A DNA stretch of 64,000 nt from Stichopus chloronotus. Lineage: Eukaryota; Echinodermata; Holothuroidea; Aspidochirotida; Stichopodidae. Shown here piece by piece: positions 1 to 11,740 of this stretch. Both the position numbers and the translations under genes were made by a program. Location of the stretch: NCBI GenBank assembly GCA_021234535.1, contig CM037836.1, forward strand, positions 31,586,769 to 31,650,768. Direction: 5' to 3'. Numbering within the stretch: the stretch's first letter is position 1; every line of letters begins with the position of its first letter. Below the pieces are notes generated by a model. That model worked only from the letters and a program-made list of their open reading frames with translations. It did no database searches and was not told where the DNA came from.

Positions 1-1230
1 TTTATGGCCAACATAGAATCAAATGCAGCATTTGAAGTCATTTGACAGAAAGGATATATTTTATTTCATTCATATTTCATCTTCTTTCCCTATCTTTAAT
101 TCCAGTGTATTTAGAGTCCCTTGGCTTGCCCATAAAAGCTACAAATTTTATCATCTTTTTGGGCTTTAATCATCACCCATTCTGTGTGAACATTTCTTTT
201 CAAGTTGATAAATTCTTCGTCTACCACTGTAAACAAAACGATGCCCTTTACCCTGCAGTTGGACGAACCATGTCAAACATTATGTAAACAAAATGCCAAA
301 TGGCGTCAACAGTCTTCCATCATTTTACTGCAAAATCAAAGTCAGTCTGTGTCTCTGCTATTTTCTTCTCTCTTCTGCATCTTTTTGATAACGTTGCCTT
401 GCACTTGTGAAATACAAGACAACCTTTCCACAATTTCATTTTGTGAAATGAAGAACTTGACAGGTACAAATCGTATTTCTTTAAGATCCAAAATCATATG
501 CGTCTCATGTAGCCAACACCTGAGCTTTTCAGATAACAGATAGAAATATGTTTTCTCTGAGGAAGAAAGTGATTTACGGAATATTCCTTTTCTGCAGGAG
601 ACATGTATCTGTCTCTCCTCCTGATATTTTTGAGGTGAGCTTGTAACTCAAAAACGAAACATGAGCTTTTTTGATAAATACTCTTCACCAACTACGAGGA
701 CAATGCGTCAGATACATATTTGACTGAGCACTGAGGGAAACATGTTGTCTTAGAAGATATACAAGTAGAAGTTATTTTAAGAGAGGGTGAAAAAGGAAAA
801 GAAAATGAATCTTCAAGGTTATTTGTCAGCCTGTATGCTTAATAGTTCCTATCTTTGGTGGTAAATTTGCTTATGTGAAGGACAGAGTGTTAGCTTTAAA
901 TAAATATTTAAGTTCAGCTACAGTTTTGTAATCACTAGTTTGCTTTCTCTGAACTATAAACAAGACCATTAATAGTTACCAAGCTCACTTCCCATGCTTT
1001 CAGTTGTGGTAGTTTAATTTATCATTCTATGATCAAGCAAGGTAATATAAACAATTATCCCCATTTCAGGGGGAAGGGATAAGTAGGAGGGGACAGGCAA
1101 CTGCATGATCCTAAATAAACCATGTGAAACAGAGACACACCAATAAGTGAGTAGCACAGGGTGGGGTAAAGGAAAGCACCAAGATGGAGGGAACAAATTG
1201 AAGCAGGAAAGTGGGACAGCTAGGGCTGAA
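1..1230. other. Unassigned AT-rich sequence
   Basis: No recognisable gene, repeat or RNA. Short open frames here (largest about 110 codons) show no motif and have the composition of random AT-rich translation. Confidence 0.5.
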
Positions 1231-1408
1231 GAGCAACTACTCTGCAAGTAGCTAACTACTCTGCAAGTAGCTAACTAATCTGCAAGTAGCTAGGTGGGGG
1301 CAAGTAGCAAGGTGAGGTCAAGTAGCAAGGTGGGGACACGTAGCAAGGTGAGGCAAGTAGCAAGGTGGGGCAAGTAGCAAGGTGGTGCAAGTAGCAAGGT
1401 GGGGTGGC
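1231..1408. repeat. Tandem repeat, two related unit types
   Basis: Three units of about 21 bp built on CTCTGCAAGTAGCTAACTA (about 1238-1292) pass directly into roughly eight units of 15-17 bp built on CAAGTAGCAAGGTGGGG. Both unit types share the core GCAAGTAGC, so the shorter array probably arose from the longer unit. Open frames across it only translate the repeat. Confidence 0.85.
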
Positions 1409-1460
1409 AACTGGACTGAAAGCAGGATTCATCAGTTTCATCATTTTGTGCTTCATTTTT

Positions 1461-1700
1461 AGAGATACCTCTGCATATGTGTATATCCTTTGAGATGTCT
1501 GTACATGAGTGTTTATCCTCTGGGATGTTTGAATATGAGTGTATATCCTCTGAGATGTCTGAATGTGAGTGTATATCCTCTAAGATATCTATACATATAT
1601 GTGTATATCCTCTGAGATATCTATATGTATATATGCTTTGAGATGTCTGTATATGTATGTTTATATCCTTTGAGGTGTTTGTGCTGTGACTGGACAACCC
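1461..1700. repeat. Diverged ~30 bp tandem repeat
   Basis: About seven imperfect units start GAGATGTCTGTA and end TGTATATCCTCT, mostly 30 bp apart, with some lengthened by TA-rich insertions. Weak outliers of the same motif continue near 1955-2030. The minus-strand open frame here reads as a repeated His/Ser/Ile/Asp peptide, as expected of a tandem repeat and not of a gene. Confidence 0.8.
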
Positions 1701-1950
1701 TCCTGGACAATTTCCACTCGGATAATTTCCTGTTCACAATTTTCCCTTGGACAAATCCCCCATACAATTCCCACCTGAATCATTCCAAGGGGAAGGTTTA
1801 GGGTTAAATTTAGGGTGGCTGGGAATTGTGTGAGGGGATATATGGGAGTTGGGAATTGTCTGTGTGGAGATTGTCTGGGGGAAGTAGTTCCAAGTGGGAT
1901 TTGTTTGGTGCAAGAGGGGAGGGGAAGTCGTGTGGGAACCATTTGAACAT
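1701..1950. repeat. Low-complexity region with scattered inverted short repeats
   Basis: The + strand carries repeated GGACAA and ACAATTCCC words up to about 1790 and then repeated GGGAATTGT words, so its two halves are partly complementary. It may be a degraded fold-back sequence. No terminal structure can be defined. Confidence 0.35.
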
Positions 1951-3070
1951 GTGTAGATTTTTGAGATGTCCATCAGTACATGTATACATTCTTTGAACTG
2001 TCTGTTGACTTTTTGAGAGATGTCTACAGAGGTACTTGTTGCATGAGCATGTGACCATAGTTTACTTTGCTCTGGGTTATATGTCAATGACTCAATTCCT
2101 CATTCTGCAGCAGCTGTGATGTGAAAATAAAGAGGAGAAGTCATCATTTTTTTACTAACATGCAGATGCTAAAAAAGCTGTCACAGGGGCATAAAAATAC
2201 TGTAACTTTCGAGTTGGATCAGTTCCCTGTAGGTTCATGTGACCATAAACATTGGGCCTTCAAATATAGAAGGTATCAGGCAAAATTAAACAGGTCGTTT
2301 CCATGATGTTAATTGCCCAATACTCTCCTTTACAACAATTTGGTTTCTTTTAATTCTTTGCATGAGTTGTGCATTGTTGTGTAACAGTAAACAGTTGTAG
2401 TTGCTCAGACTGTCAACAAGTGTAGAATTTAAAACTTAAATATCTTCATCAATTGTACCCATCTGTGCATATTAATATTCAAACAATTTTTTTACTTTCA
2501 CCACAGATGGTTCACCCCCTTACAAAAAATTAAAACAAAACAAAGTACCCTTGACATTGAAATCTGATATTTTGACTCAAGAATGTTATTTGTGATAAAC
2601 ACCTTTACAGTGCTGTAATTTAAAGTCTCTTTTAAGTACAATTTTGTCAGCAGTATTGCAAGAACACTTTCCTTAATTTCAGTGTTTCCAGCAAGCTGTG
2701 TATTGCTGAATAAATGAACATGACAGTGTACCCTAGCTGACCTGATTTTCATATTTCAACATTTAACATAAATGGGCAATATGTTTTACTTCATCTGACA
2801 TGTAGTAGGCATTCTGAGGGATGAAATACAAGCATCATGAATCAGCCTTCTATAGTTACACATGAACCAAGGAGGTACATGTCAACTTAGATGAAATGTC
2901 TATACCACGAAACTGGAAGATTTTTCCTAAATATTCCCCTTTTCAGTTTGTTGAACATTTGGAAGAAACCAGTCAGTTTTAACACTGAGCAGTAAACTAG
3001 GATCTGAGAATCTTATTTCAACTTCAGGGGGACGGTCACTGGGGAGGGGAGGAAGAACTGCTATAAATTT
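1951..3070. other. Unassigned sequence
   Basis: AT-rich, without a recognisable gene or repeat. A short TG microsatellite lies just past it at 3121-3144. Confidence 0.45.
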
Positions 3071-3830
3071 TTGATTCTTTACCGAAGGCAGGCAAGGAAT
3101 CTATGCAATGGTGATGGCGGGTGTGTGCATGTGTGTGTGTGTGGCACTTCTAAAAACTGTATCTCAAGGAGCGAAAGTTCCTTGAACTTCAAAGTTGTTT
3201 TGTGGTTAGTCCATAGAGATCAAATGATCCCTATTCTTTTTCAGGTAAGTCAACTTTAGTGGAATTTCAAAATTAAACCATTGGTAGTGCTTGATGAGTA
3301 AATGAACTCTGTCAAGTTTTGGTGAGGTCAAAGGTCACATGAGGTCAGTAGAGGACATAGCTCGAAAACCTTGTAAACACGGTATTTCAATGAGGGAAAG
3401 TTACTTGAACGTAAAGTTGTTATGTAGGTAGTCCATTGTGAGTAGATGGTCCCTATTCTTTTCCAGGTAGGTCAAAGGTCATTTCATGTCACCAGAGGAG
3501 AAACTCTGAAAACCTATTAAGTAAGCTATCTTAGCTACTGAAAGTTGATGGAACTTCAAACTCTTAATCTTGGTTGCTCTTGATGATTGGAAGTTTGGAG
3601 ACATTGTCAGGAAGATGTGTATCTGTGACTGATTTGTGCTGGAATTTCTCCGTAGTAACATTGGCAGATGAGAAGATGATGTCTGTCATTTTTTATGATG
3701 GCCAAAGGTCACATGAGGTCAGTAAAAAAATCATACTTTGAAAACCTTGTAGACATGGTATCTCAAGGAGGGTAAGGTGAGTGACCTTAATAATTGGTAT
3801 GTTGGTTATACCTCTTCTTCATAAAGATTG
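3071..3830 (+). repeat. Array of diverged ~180 bp repeats with AGGTCA half-sites
   Basis: At least three diverged copies share one order of blocks: a TGTATCTCAAGGAGGGAAAG block, an ACTTCAAAGTTG block, a GAGTAGATGGTCCCTATTC block, and an AGGTCAAAGGTCA block followed by CATGAGGTCA. Related copies lie near 20.47-20.58 kb, 46.19-46.35 kb (minus) and 56.53-56.70 kb, so the unit is dispersed as well as tandem. Perfect DR1-type motifs are at 3325-3337 and 3469-3481, and DR4-type pairs at 3332-3347 and 3706-3721. Whether any receptor binds is unknown. Confidence 0.75.
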
Positions 3831-6400
3831 GCAAGGTATCACAAAGTCCTCTGACTTTCTGGTGATTGCTCTGGCTGTATAAGAGGTTGTCGCAAACTAT
3901 TTAAAGTCCTTACCAACCCAACACATGTGCCGCCATCTTGGGGAGAATGTTAAACATGTACATAGAGTTATCTGTCAGAAGGGGGTTGCCACTGAGTGAA
4001 AGTGATGACAATTTAATTAATAAAACTTATGTTTGAATATTAAAACTAAGCAGTATATCTGCTAGGCATTGAAATATAAGCCTCATCACTACAGTGGCCA
4101 ACATAACCTGAGGCTCTCAAAATCTAGCTGCCAAATGAGAAAACCCAGTAGCCCAAATGGAAGGAAAGTGAAAACAAAGTGATGAATAAAATGATGATTG
4201 TAGAGGTTTGGAATGTTGGTTGTAACTTTTAAAGGTCCTTTACCAGAATTTTGTGAGCAGCATGCCATTATGTAATACCTGTTATTTTAATATTTTATTG
4301 CTGAAATCATGTAGGTCTAAGTATAAAGGCTAGTGATATTTTGTGTACATTTTCTTCAGTGTTTTCATGGATATCTGGGTTAGTGTTCAAATGGTTATGC
4401 TATAATGGGAAATACCGATTACCGATAATTTTTTCATAATTGGGTGGATTTGAATCATTTGGTAAAGAGAAAACACCCCATTTTACACTTACAAAATTGA
4501 CAATGATGTATCTGTGAAGTTTTTTTTCCCCCTGTCCCCTGTGTATTCTCGTGTATATTACATCATTCAAAGCCACAGATTTTCTGCCTCAAAAGGAAGT
4601 AAAAACAGTCTTTTGAACATCTTGCCATGTTTCCACGCAGTCTGATTTCAGTAAAATATTGTAGCATGTTTGAAGGTCTGTAGCCACGGCCTACAAGCCA
4701 TAAAAAGGTAGACAGGTTTTCTCAACTCCAGCTGCCATCCACGCCACCTTGGTAGAACAGTGGAGATTCACGTTGCAACAAAGATGAAAAACTTTTCAGG
4801 ATACGAGAGTATGACCACAAAAAAGTATTGATATTGCTTCAAAACTCAAATCCGGCATGTTTCACATCTCATGTAAAGGGATTTATATTGCATGCATTTT
4901 TCAAGTTTTTTTAAAAAGTGTCTGTTGAAAAGAAATAGAAAAGATTGTGTAGAATCTCCCTAAAGTTTAAAATAATCATATCTAAAAATCGTGAGGTATA
5001 GCGAGTAGTCTCACCACCTTAGCAAATGCTGTTATTTCATCGTCAAAATGATCAATGTATTATTTGTGAATTGTGGACCTCAGGTTAGTTAAAGAAATGT
5101 TGAAATGATATTTTGATGTTTATCAACCACAGTTGCTTAAATATTTTGAGATTCAACGTTTGCATTTGGAGAAAGATAGCTTAATTAGGATTAGGATATG
5201 TAGTCTGCCTACAGGTTTACTCTCCTGTTTTTGTGGCTAGTGCAGTAGTCAGTGTTCATTGTTAACACTTGGCTGACTTGATATGCATTACACGGGCATT
5301 AGCCCGTCACTGTTAACTCGCACCATTTCCGTATTTTCGAAGAATTTTGGCAGTGATTTGGTAACTTAAGCCGCAAACTTTGTTTGGAGAGATGCCAAGA
5401 ATTTTTCCCATTCATGAATACCACTGACCAGGTGTTAAAAACTGCATCTTGTCTGCTGGGGGTCAACTGTGTGTCATGTTTCAACACACCTTGTTATGTA
5501 TGACGATGCTCTCTTCAAACTTTGATATCGATTGTAACTTTTATACCCGAAAGAAACTTGCACAGCATCTACTCTTCATTAATAATTCATTCTTTTTTTG
5601 CATTTGTTTTTTTTGGTTGTCTGTGGCATTTTCTGTGATTGTTGAATGTTCAACACAGTTTCAAACCAGGAAACCTGGCCCACTGACCTGTTCTGAAAAC
5701 ATTCTTGCCCAGTCTTTGTGGAGAGTTTTAGGATTGTGATCGGGAAGCAAATTTCCATGAAATATGTATACACGTGTACAATATGCCTTACAAATAAGAC
5801 TAAACCCAGAGCTAGTCAAAATGACTACCATACCTGGCATATCTTGTTTTTTTTATTTGTCATACAAAAATAAGTCAGCCCAAGCGAGACTCTTTACTGT
5901 GTAAAAGCGATGTGTTAACAACAGTTGCGGACATGCAATTTACATAAACATGAAAAAGCTGTCAGTGCTACAGTTCATACAGATATCACATTACTCATTG
6001 GTGCCACTGAGTAACAACGTTACTGGCAGAAGTAGTGAAAGCTGCATCGGCATGGAAAACAGTTACAGCATTCATTCGTGGAATTGGCATTGCCTGTTAC
6101 CAAGCTTACTGCACTGAAAAGTGAAAACATTGAAATCACGAACCACAAGGGATGAAAAAAACACAAAATTAGTACCCTAATTTGAAGGGAAAATTTTGTT
6201 TAAGACATGCAGATGATATCTTTATTTCATTTTTTGTAGTACAAACAAAAACTGAGAAAAACAGTTGTAATTTTCATCCTTTCTTGTTTTATAATAATCA
6301 GTGTACATAACTGGTATTGCATATATACTTTTTACTGATTCCGATTTTATACTGATTATGCAATAATCGGCTGTGATTTTGATTATGGTTTGAACACTAA
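3831..6400. other. Unassigned AT-rich sequence
   Basis: I see no gene, RNA or clear repeat in this 2.6 kb stretch. Open frames are short and motif-free. Confidence 0.45.
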
Positions 6401-6728
6401 TCTGGGTACCTGCACAATGTTTTTCTAATTTTCTACCTGGATCCAAAATTAACACTTGGTTCCTCCATAAAGTGAAAAATGACACAACTGCAGTGTGAAC
6501 AAGCTGTGTCAGCTGATCGCAAAATTTCACCTACTGTACACAGCAAATAGTTCAAAGAGGAATTTTCTCCCATTTCAAGGAGAAAATTGATGGTGCTATT
6601 AATGAGTAGGTTTAGGCAGTATGTAGTATGCTGCTAAGATCCCTCCACACAAATGTGATGTACTGTACTATGAAAATGCCAATGCTAATGATATAACCAA
6701 CATTTTGGTCAGGTACCCACCGGTATGA
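6401..6728 (+). mobile_element. Non-autonomous DNA element (MITE), GGGTACC-ended, copy 1
   Basis: This 328 bp segment aligns by eye over its whole length with 44113-44440. Shared blocks include ACCTGGATCCAAAATT, AATTTCACCTAC, GGTGCTATTA and AATGTGATGTACTG. The left end reads CTGGGTACCTG and the right end CAGGTACCCACCGG, giving a short imperfect terminal inverted repeat. Equal length and matching ends in two copies argue for a mobile unit. There is no coding capacity, and the superfamily and target duplication are not clear. Confidence 0.75.
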
Positions 6729-9680
6729 GAAAAGTTACCCGGTTGTTTTGTTTAGTAATCGATGAAAACACTTGTTTTCTTGATTCTTCATCCTCATTCA
6801 GCCTACTTCCCGCCTCTCCCTTCCATCCTTTCTCTCCTCTTTACCTATTTGAGGAACACAAAGAATGCTTTGTTCATTCGTCAAATAACCAGTGCTTTCT
6901 TCGCTAAGGGTTTGTGCCAATTCCGTGATTTTGCAAAGACAGAGCAGTTCATTCTCCAGCAAAAATCAGCAATAGAACACAGATTTCACAAAATGTGAAG
7001 CTATTAGCCTATATTCTATTTCTTATGAAAGTAATTAATAAGAAGTATGCATCTATCCACCCCAACACCCATCTTTGATCAATTAACCTGAATTTATCTA
7101 TCATAGTTTCTTTCAAATTCAGTTTTTATCACATCCCCAAGGGGATGTATGTATACATTCAACCAGTACATACCATCAGCACACGTCACGGCACACCTCT
7201 GTTGCAGCTTTTAGCGCCAAGTTTTTAACTGTTCACTGTACCATGACACAATATAGCATCCCCAGGATTTACTGTAAGTTTCTGAACATTTGTTTAAGAG
7301 CATGGTTTGAATTTCTTAAGGTAAAAGCAAACTTAAAGCTGTTGAAGTCTTTCCTTGCCAGCGAGATACCAAAACAAAGAAAATATGAACACTGAATGCC
7401 TGAAACCTCAAGGTAGTGGATGACAGTAGCCACGAAAGAGAATGCAAATATCAAAGTTGAACACTTTTAACTGTGACAAAATAGTATCTGGAGTGTTTAC
7501 CCAAACTCCTGATGCTGTGTGCATAAAATTATACGATCCACTGAGTTTATTAGTTTTGATTGTCTACTTGTCATTATTATTTTACCGTGGATCTGTGCTC
7601 TCACCTCATGAATAATTCATTATGTGGATAGAAAAGACAAACAGAAAGGAAACAAGAAAAAAAAAGGAGAGAGCAAGAAAAAGTTGAACAAGTTCATTCA
7701 GCTGCCTCTCAGCTGGCGGCAAATGTTGTATTTAGAAATTTGTTACTCCTGTTGAAACTCATCTGCATCCATTTGACCTTCTTTATGATATTTTGCATCA
7801 TAAAACGTCTCCGTTGGCGAAATATTTGGTTACCACCTCTCACTCCTGTGTCAGGAATATGACAACCCCCTTGTCAATTATTACCTGGAAGATAACGTTC
7901 TGCCGTGAAATGCGAAAAAGATCAGCTAAGACTTAATGCGTTCGTTCAAAATCCACTTGTATCACATTCCATCTTGGCTGAGCTGCCATTTCTCTGCCAA
8001 CACTCAGTTAGAGAGGCCCTTCACCTGCCTATCCTGGTTGCTCTCATTGGAGGAAAATAGTTAGTTCTGTGGCGTAATTGGATCCAGCTCAAAGCTACTT
8101 TCTTACTCAAAGTCAGCCCATCAACTTTGTAGCAAAATTCTACCATATTGTATGCTGACTCACAAGGACTGTGGCGCCTGCTTGTCTGGAAGTTGTCTCC
8201 ATGCATGCTCATCTGTTTTGGCAAGATATCGCCCTCTTCATGTGCATAGCACCGACACTAATGTTACCAGTCAACTGAAACCAAAAGACAGTCGAGAGGG
8301 AGCAAAGCAAAGAAAAGTTTGATATTTCATAACCCTCTAGGCCAAGACTGAACCAATGTGCGGTCAGTAACCTTTTATGAAATAATACACACATTTCATA
8401 AACATAGAGGAAGATGAAGAAGAAAATAGAAAAAAAAACTTTGATCATCATATCCAAATAAGCTGAAGCCAATTTATAGCTAAGAAACTAAACTCTGCCT
8501 TCTAGGCTTGATCAATGAACAGTCTGAAAGCACTTGCATCTGTCTTTCTAGACACAGAAAAGAAAACATTTAACTCACAAGCACAAACTGATCAAAAGGG
8601 TAACCAAAGCAAAAAACTGTTTGCTTTTCTGCAAGATTCTCTCTTTACTAATCCTATATTTCAGCCTCCTATTAAACTAGCAGACTACCTTTCCGCGAGT
8701 GTCAAACATTGAGGAGAGAAGAGGGTTGGACTGTGTAAGGCGGAGCCTAAGTTGAGCCTTGCCCTGTGATTGACATCTGCCAGTCAATGTCAAGTCAATC
8801 CATCATGGGCAAAGAATTCACTTGTAAATGATGTTCTTGCACAGTCTGGTTCAAGTGGGACTACTTTGTTGGCAATGTTTGGTCTAGTTTAGGCTGCAGA
8901 GGAGGTAGTGCCATAGATCCTGTATGCATGTATTGAGTGAATACATCAGAGTTATGAGTGAGATGAGATGATGTGAACTTTGAGCTTCCCCCTGGCCTAG
9001 TGTTGTTGTCCTTGTTGGTTCTGATTGATACTGTACCATATTTGATGTATGCCGTTAGCTTCTGTTCTAAATGGTGAAAGATTTGATGAGTGATTTTATT
9101 TGCTGCAGTTCAAGTTACTTCGGTTGTTAAGCCCCTTTGATGTGCAGGTGAATAGGATTCTTTGAAAATGATATCCACATGTTACTGTAATTGAGATCTT
9201 TCCAAAAGCATTACTGCGGGCAAAAATTAGTAGCATAGAACTGTAGTGGCAAGGTTGTATCAAACATTTTTGAACTGTGTAAGGTAATATGGAACTATGT
9301 CTATGTGAGTTTTGGTGAGAAGATCTGATCCCAGGTTTATTGTTAGGAAATGACAATTATGACACAGTTTTGTTATAAGTGCAGTATTTTCGCTTTTGTC
9401 AATCAACTATCTACCATATTTGGTCATATTACCATCAGGTTTAATTAAGTCCCTCTGACATCATTGAGTATGTGAATGTTGTCTTTATTGCGTCTGTTAA
9501 TTATGCCATCGTATCTCTTACCATTGTTTTCCATCTTTTGATTGTACCTCCCTTGTCCCTGATGTTGAAGATGTAAAGAGTCACAGGAGAGATAAACAGA
9601 AGATGCATAATAGGAGGATAGCTTGCTATGGGTTAGGGACACACAGTAGGAGTAAGTTATGCATCAACCTGTATTTGCTC
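6729..9680. other. Unassigned AT-rich sequence
   Basis: No gene or repeat recognised. A small palindrome ATCCCCAAGGGGAT sits near 7133-7146. Confidence 0.45.
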
Positions 9681-10164
9681 TTAAAGTGATTGTGTGCTTA
9701 GGCAATAAAAAACGTTAAAATTTCATTTTCAAAAGTTAAGTATATGTCTTTTAATGGCATCATTTGGACAATTTGGGAAAACAAATATGTGTAAGGGATG
9801 TGTAAGGGGGTAAATTCTGCCATATGATTTCAAATTCTTATAACACGATGACAGAAGGTAACTTGCGATAATGCAGTAGTTGACAGTTTTCATTCAACTT
9901 AACTGTGTGCTTCTTTGAACCAGCCAGGGTGAAGTATACAAGTAATGAATATTCATTTGTTGCTGACTGCTGATGTGGTAACAAGGTGATCAGTTTGTAG
10001 TTGATATGTAAATATAGTGGATTGTGTCACTTAGTACTACAATTCCCGATACCAATCAAGGAGTGACTACTGGCACGCTATGTTTTTGATACACCAATGT
10101 GACCTGTGGTATTGTATGTATTCATTGTGTAGGCATGGTCTACTTCTTACAGCAAGAACCATTA
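9681..10164 (+). mobile_element. TTAA MITE family A, copy 1, left part (interrupted)
   Basis: Begins with TTAA then AGTGATTGTGTGCTTAGGC, the left terminus shared with copies at 20087 and 47328. Shared interior words include GACAGTTTTCATTCA, ACTACAATTCCC and TTTTTGATACAC. It is cut at ATTA (10164) by a DIRS element. The interior resumes at 11072 with ATTTTCAAGTATGA, which is contiguous with ATTA in the uninterrupted copy at 21.24 kb. There are no coding sequences. Confidence 0.85.
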
Positions 10165-10255
10165 AATTCACAGCGCCTACTCCCTCACCTGATACAACCT
10201 ATGGATCACCGTATTGACCATGATCTAGCATCTGGCAATTGTGTGTGCATTGGAA
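10165..10255 (+). repeat. Left inverted terminal repeat of DIRS copy 1
   Basis: Starts AATTCACAGCGCCTACTCCC and runs to the GCAATTGTGTGTG block. It is the reverse complement of the outer right end of the same element. Confidence 0.75.
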
Positions 10256-10553
10256 CGCTTGTTTTTGCTGCCGTGTCGACCTTACACAGGCCTCCAAGGT
10301 AATGCTTTCACGTTGGATTGTTTCGCTAATTTGGCTGTGTTGGGCGAGCACATCCGTGACTTAATGGGGGCACGTTACATCCGTAGCTCGGTTCCATGAC
10401 ATTCCGTTAGAGGACATTCACGCTGCTGCCATCCTCCTATGTTTCGTGCTATCATATGAACGCTCCGGCCTCTAATAGCACCTCCGCTTGCGCCGTACTT
10501 CAACCTTTATCCGCAAGGTCCTAGACCTGCCGTCGATACCCCTGTGTCAGCAA

Positions 10554-10647
10554 TGCATAGCTTATATGAGGTGAGGGAGTACGCACTGTGAATTCCCCAG
10601 AACTACTTGGTTTGGGAATTCGCTAGCGACGTACTCACCTCATATAA
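10554..10647 (+). repeat. Internal complementary region (ICR) of DIRS copy 1
   Basis: 10554-10594 is the reverse complement of the left outer end, including GAGGTGAGGGAGTACGCACT and ending GTGAATT. 10595-10647 is the reverse complement of the right outer end, running CCCC, AGAACTACTTGGTTTGGG, AATTCGCTAGCGACGTACTC. The two parts abut, so this is a complement of the joined right-plus-left termini. In the established DIRS replication model the ICR templates completion of the ends and circle closure. The junction puts the termini at GGGG on the right and AATTCAC on the left. Confidence 0.85.
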
Positions 10648-10684
10648 TGGCTCGCCCGCCTCCCCGCTCTGGACCCACTAGCCT
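10619..10684 (+). pseudogene. DIRS ORF remnant across the ICR
   Basis: One frame reads FASDVLTSYNGSPASPLWTH then stop. The Gag-containing copy at 57976-58035 reads ASEVLTSYYNLPASPLQDSH. The likeness shows the same coding segment was retained in both deletion derivatives. It overlaps the ICR, so this sequence serves both structure and coding in the parent element. No function can be assigned to so short a piece. Confidence 0.6.
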
Positions 10685-10930
10685 TTCCACTGGGAGCACT
10701 TTCGTCCTACATAGTCTCTTCAGGTTCTCATCTCTTGCTGAGCTTCCTTCTCTGGGCAGGTTGTGACATGCTTGCTAGTCGGCCCTCCAGCGGAGGACAA
10801 GATATTTGAAATGGTGATGACATAAACGTTCGACCCTTCGATACGTCTTTCTAGGTAAGCACCTCTTCCTCTCCTCTACTTGTTGCCTCCTTCCTCTCAC
10901 TTTGCTCCTACCCTTGGCTCTTTCGGCCTG

Positions 10931-11071
10931 GAAGTTACGGAAGGGCAGTGACCAGATACACACACACACTCACACAATTGCCAGATGCTAGACCATGGTC
11001 CATATGGTAATGCATAGGTTATATGAGGTGAGTAAGTCACTAGCAAATTCCCAAAGCAAGGAGTTTTGGCG
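10931..11071 (-). repeat. Right inverted terminal repeat of DIRS copy 1
   Basis: Runs from GGAAGTTACGGAAGGGCAGT through a CA microsatellite, ATTGCCAGATGCTAGACCAT and ATATGAGGTGAGTA to GTTTTGGCG. It is shared with all four other copies. Confidence 0.8.
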
Positions 11072-11180
11072 ATTTTCAAGTATGAATTGTTTTTGTTTTT
11101 GCTGAACATGGACAGAATGTGTTGTTTTTGCTATTCAATTTGGAGTTTATTTTCTATTTGTTACTCATTGTACACTTCTC
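11072..11180 (+). mobile_element. TTAA MITE family A, copy 1, right part
   Basis: ATTTTCAAGTATGA matches the family A interior at 21240 and 47797, directly after the point where the left part stops. Similarity fades by about 11180 and no right terminus or TTAA is found, so the far end is deleted or decayed. Confidence 0.6.
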
Positions 11181-11259
11181 TTTTTCAACCCCCCTTCTTC
11201 CTCCTCACATTGTAGCTTTAGCAGTAGTGTTTAGAATCACAAGACAAAATTATACGTGA

Positions 11260-11740
11260 AGCAGTTTGTATCTGACCATCCAAGTGTGATGCCGACTTTA
11301 ATATCGACATACATACCCCAGTGGCTGGACAATCATTGGTGGGGTGCCAGACAGTTGCAATCCAATTTCTAACCTGCTTCCAGTTAGTTGGCTAATCAGC
11401 GTACGGAGCCCGACCGTCACCTGTACAGAGCCAGACCAGCACCCGGCAGATATATAGACCGATTAATTTAAGTTGATGTTGATCTGGTGCATGGGCGATA
11501 TGCCAGAAGTCTGGCCGGACATCATCAGGACATCACCTGATTGGCACACGATGACTTTCCGATGCCTGACATTGGGACTGATTTTAACCCCGAATTAAAA
11601 TGAACCCAGCACTGACCTGATGCATTGAAATGGCCCAGTCCAACAGGAGATCACAGGCGCTCGGCCGATAATGTCTAAAAATACGTTGGGATCTAATCGT
11701 AAACTGATCATTGACTTAGTTGTGACTGGGGTATAAGGAA
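11260..11740. repeat. GC-richer patch with degenerate short motifs
   Basis: Repeated words of the type GGCCGGACATCA, AGGACATCACC and GCCTGACATTGG recur irregularly, especially 11500-11580. Composition differs from both sides. Arrays of such GACATC-like words occur in the termini of some large DNA transposons of marine invertebrates, but no terminus or protein remnant is seen, so identity is open. Confidence 0.35.

Larger units (their letters stand above)
10165..11071 (+). mobile_element. DIRS-like retrotransposon deletion derivative, copy 1
   Basis: A 907 bp element. The left end AATTCACAGCG and the right end, with GCTAGCAAATTCCC then GTTTTGGCG, carry inverted terminal repeats: CCTATGGATCACCGTATTGA on the left matches the reverse complement of TCCATATGGTAATGCATAGG on the right. 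A CA-rich microsatellite lies inside the right repeat. An internal complementary region is kept at 10554-10647. Inverted repeats plus such a region are the hallmark of DIRS elements, which insert by tyrosine recombinase usually without target duplication, and none is seen here. The GC-rich core (10303-10900) differs from the AT-rich surroundings. Gag, reverse transcriptase and recombinase genes are missing apart from short remnants. Confidence 0.85.

Noticed and set aside
1290..1942. Minus-strand frames of 93-135 codons
   Set aside because: The sequence follows the tandem repeats at 1231-1700 and has no independent coding evidence.
3121..3144. Possible Z-DNA or regulatory TG tract
   Set aside because: An ordinary short microsatellite; nothing else supports a function.
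7131..7147. Palindrome ATCCCCAAGGGGAT
   Set aside because: An isolated short palindrome with no partner structure or gene nearby.
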